From assembly GCF_947507565.1 (NCBI RefSeq), contig NC_089178.1, positions 1,302,001 to 1,366,000 of the forward strand: DNA of 64,000 nt, read 5' to 3'. Below the pieces are notes generated by a model. The model was not told the DNA's origin. It saw nothing but the letters and a program-made list of their open reading frames with translations, and ran no database searches. This document shows, piece by piece, positions 62,689 to 64,000 of the stretch. Each line of letters opens with the position of its first letter. The stretch's first letter is position 1. This DNA comes from Oscarella lobularis (taxonomy: Eukaryota > Porifera > Homoscleromorpha > Homosclerophorida > Oscarellidae). Made by a program: the position numbers and the translations under genes.

Positions 62689-64000
62689 ATGTCTTCGGGC
62701 AATTGGTGCTTGATCGAGAGCGATCCTGGCGTTTTCTCGGAACTCATCAGGGGATTCGGTGAGTAAAGCTTACGCTAGGCAATGAAAAATTGGCACATCG
62801 CTCGATAGGAGTGAGTGGAGTGCAAGTCGAGGAAATGTGGTCGCTGGAGGAAGGAGAATTCGAGAAATTGGAGTACGTAGAACCAACTCCAACTGTGCAA
62901 TAGTTGTAGATTTCGCTTGCAGACCGGTTCACGGACTCGTCTTCCTATTCAAATGGAGACCCGATGAAAAAGTGTCCGGAACGCTCGTCTCTGATTCAAG
63001 AAAAACGGACTTTTTCTTCGCAAAACAGGCATGCTGCATAAAATCGATCAACGGATTTTATATATTAATTGCGTAGGTTATTATGAATGCGTGTGCTACC
63101 CAAGCGATTCTAAGCGTTCTTCTCAACTGCAATCATCCTGACGTCGATTTGGGTCAGAATCTGACGAGATTTAAAGAATTTACTTCATCAATGGATCCAT
63201 CTGTAAACTAATAATAATAGGAGTTACCGTCTACATCCATATGGCGTTTTTTTCTCTAGCTGAAGGGCCTGTCTCTAACAAATTCTTCCGAAATTCGAGA
63301 AGTGCACAACAGCTTTGCCAGGCAATGCGACTCAATTTTGAATGGGTCCACGTGCTCTTAGAGTTGTCTTTTTTTTTAATAATACAGGCAGCAGACGTTT
63401 GAGTTTGATCCATCAGTTAAAGACAAGGATGACGCTTTTCATTTTGTCAGCTATCTTCCCATTGACGGCCGTCTCTATGAATTAGATGGACTGAAAGAAG
63501 GGCCTATCGACCACGGAAGCATTGGTGAACGCAGTTGGTTTAGTCTTTGCAGGGAAGTCCTCCAAAAACGCATTGAAAGGTAAAAGTTTTCTTAGCTGAC
63601 CGATTGAAAGAATTGATTGTTTCTGTTGGATTAGTTTCAAAGCGAATGAGATTCATTTCAATTTGATGGCTATTGTGTCTGATCAACGCATGCTGTACGC
63701 AAAACTAGCTCAAAAACTGGAGGAAGATAAGGCAAAGATACTTCAAGATGTGATCACTTAAATAATTAAATAAAGTCATCATTTAATGAGGGAAATTTTA
63801 TTTTTTTCCAGTTAGAAGTCATGGCCAAGGGAGAAGATCCTCGTTGTGCCGAATTGAGGAAGAGCCTTGAGCGCATCGAGGAGCAGATTTCAGGAGCCAA
63901 GCTGAAGCTGGAAGCGGAGGCGGAAAAAGTACAAAGATATCAGGTGAAAATCTGCGTGTCACTACACGTCATCGCGCTACTCCTTTGTCTTTGTAGATTG
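62689..64000 (+). CDS. UCHL5: UCHL5/UCH37 deubiquitinase (3' end beyond window)
   Basis: Starts [20 protein letters not shown], like human UCHL5 (WCLMESDPGVFTELI). Exons continue with [33 protein letters not shown], and the catalytic cysteine in [15 protein letters not shown]. The crossover-loop region follows ([19 protein letters not shown]), then the catalytic histidine [10 protein letters not shown], aspartate [33 protein letters not shown], and the start of the C-terminal coiled region ([15 protein letters not shown]). The last exon begins about 63997 and runs off the edge, so the RPN13/INO80-binding ULD tail is not visible. UCHL5 trims ubiquitin chains on the proteasome and joins INO80. 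The catalytic triad is complete. Confidence 0.95.

Overview
This is a nuclear genome segment from an animal with a very compact genome. Genes are packed at roughly one per 2.3 kb, strands alternate, and most introns are 45-150 bp with GT-AG ends. Gene content is metazoan: Rab7, MANF, CaMK1, NUAK, HBP1, TIMM17, LAMTOR5, RAD18, makorin, ASH2L and UCHL5. Two ionotropic glutamate receptors, four animal-type sialyltransferases and an NB-ARC/TPR protein with death-fold-like modules, all in so compact a genome, suggest a sponge, most likely a homoscleromorph (Oscarella/Corticium-like). That placement is inference from remembered gene content, not from an alignment.

Layout. 1-3 kb: 3' portion of a membrane-anchored, death-fold-like, NB-ARC, TPR gene (minus), running off the left edge. 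3.4-11.7 kb: Rab7 (+), FSIP1 (-), MANF (+), CaMK1 (-), RTCB (+). 11.9-19.1 kb: two tandem ionotropic glutamate receptor genes (-). 20.7-32.4 kb: HBP1 (-), CENP-K (+), an intronless P450 (-), AASS (+), NUAK kinase (-). 32.9-45.5 kb: GNL3/GNL3L GTPase (+), TPRKB (-), LAMTOR5 (+), an SH2-WW-polyproline-WH2-CA protein (-), an unrecognised RRM-like protein (+), RAD18 (-), TIMM17 (+). 46.9-49.3 kb: secreted astacin protease with a Cys-rich tail (+). 51.8-59.0 kb: four ST3Gal-like sialyltransferases in a tandem array (+). 59.1-64.0 kb: makorin (+), ASH2L (-), UCHL5 (+, cut by the right edge).

Many neighbours form head-to-head pairs with 85-230 bp between start codons (CaMK1/RTCB, TPRKB/LAMTOR5, ASH2L/UCHL5, HBP1/CENP-K, FSIP1/MANF, RAD18/TIMM17, P450/AASS), so shared bidirectional promoters look like the rule. 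Convergent pairs are equally tight: 26 bp lie between the CENP-K and P450 stop codons and 66 bp between those of the RRM gene and RAD18. Apart from the two tandem families, neighbours are mostly unrelated housekeeping genes.

The least ordinary items are the predicted Arp2/3 activator with SH2 and WW domains (38.3-40.3 kb), the membrane-anchored NB-ARC protein, the sialyltransferase array with shifting start codons, and the glutamate receptors carrying a GluN1-like ligand-site aspartate.
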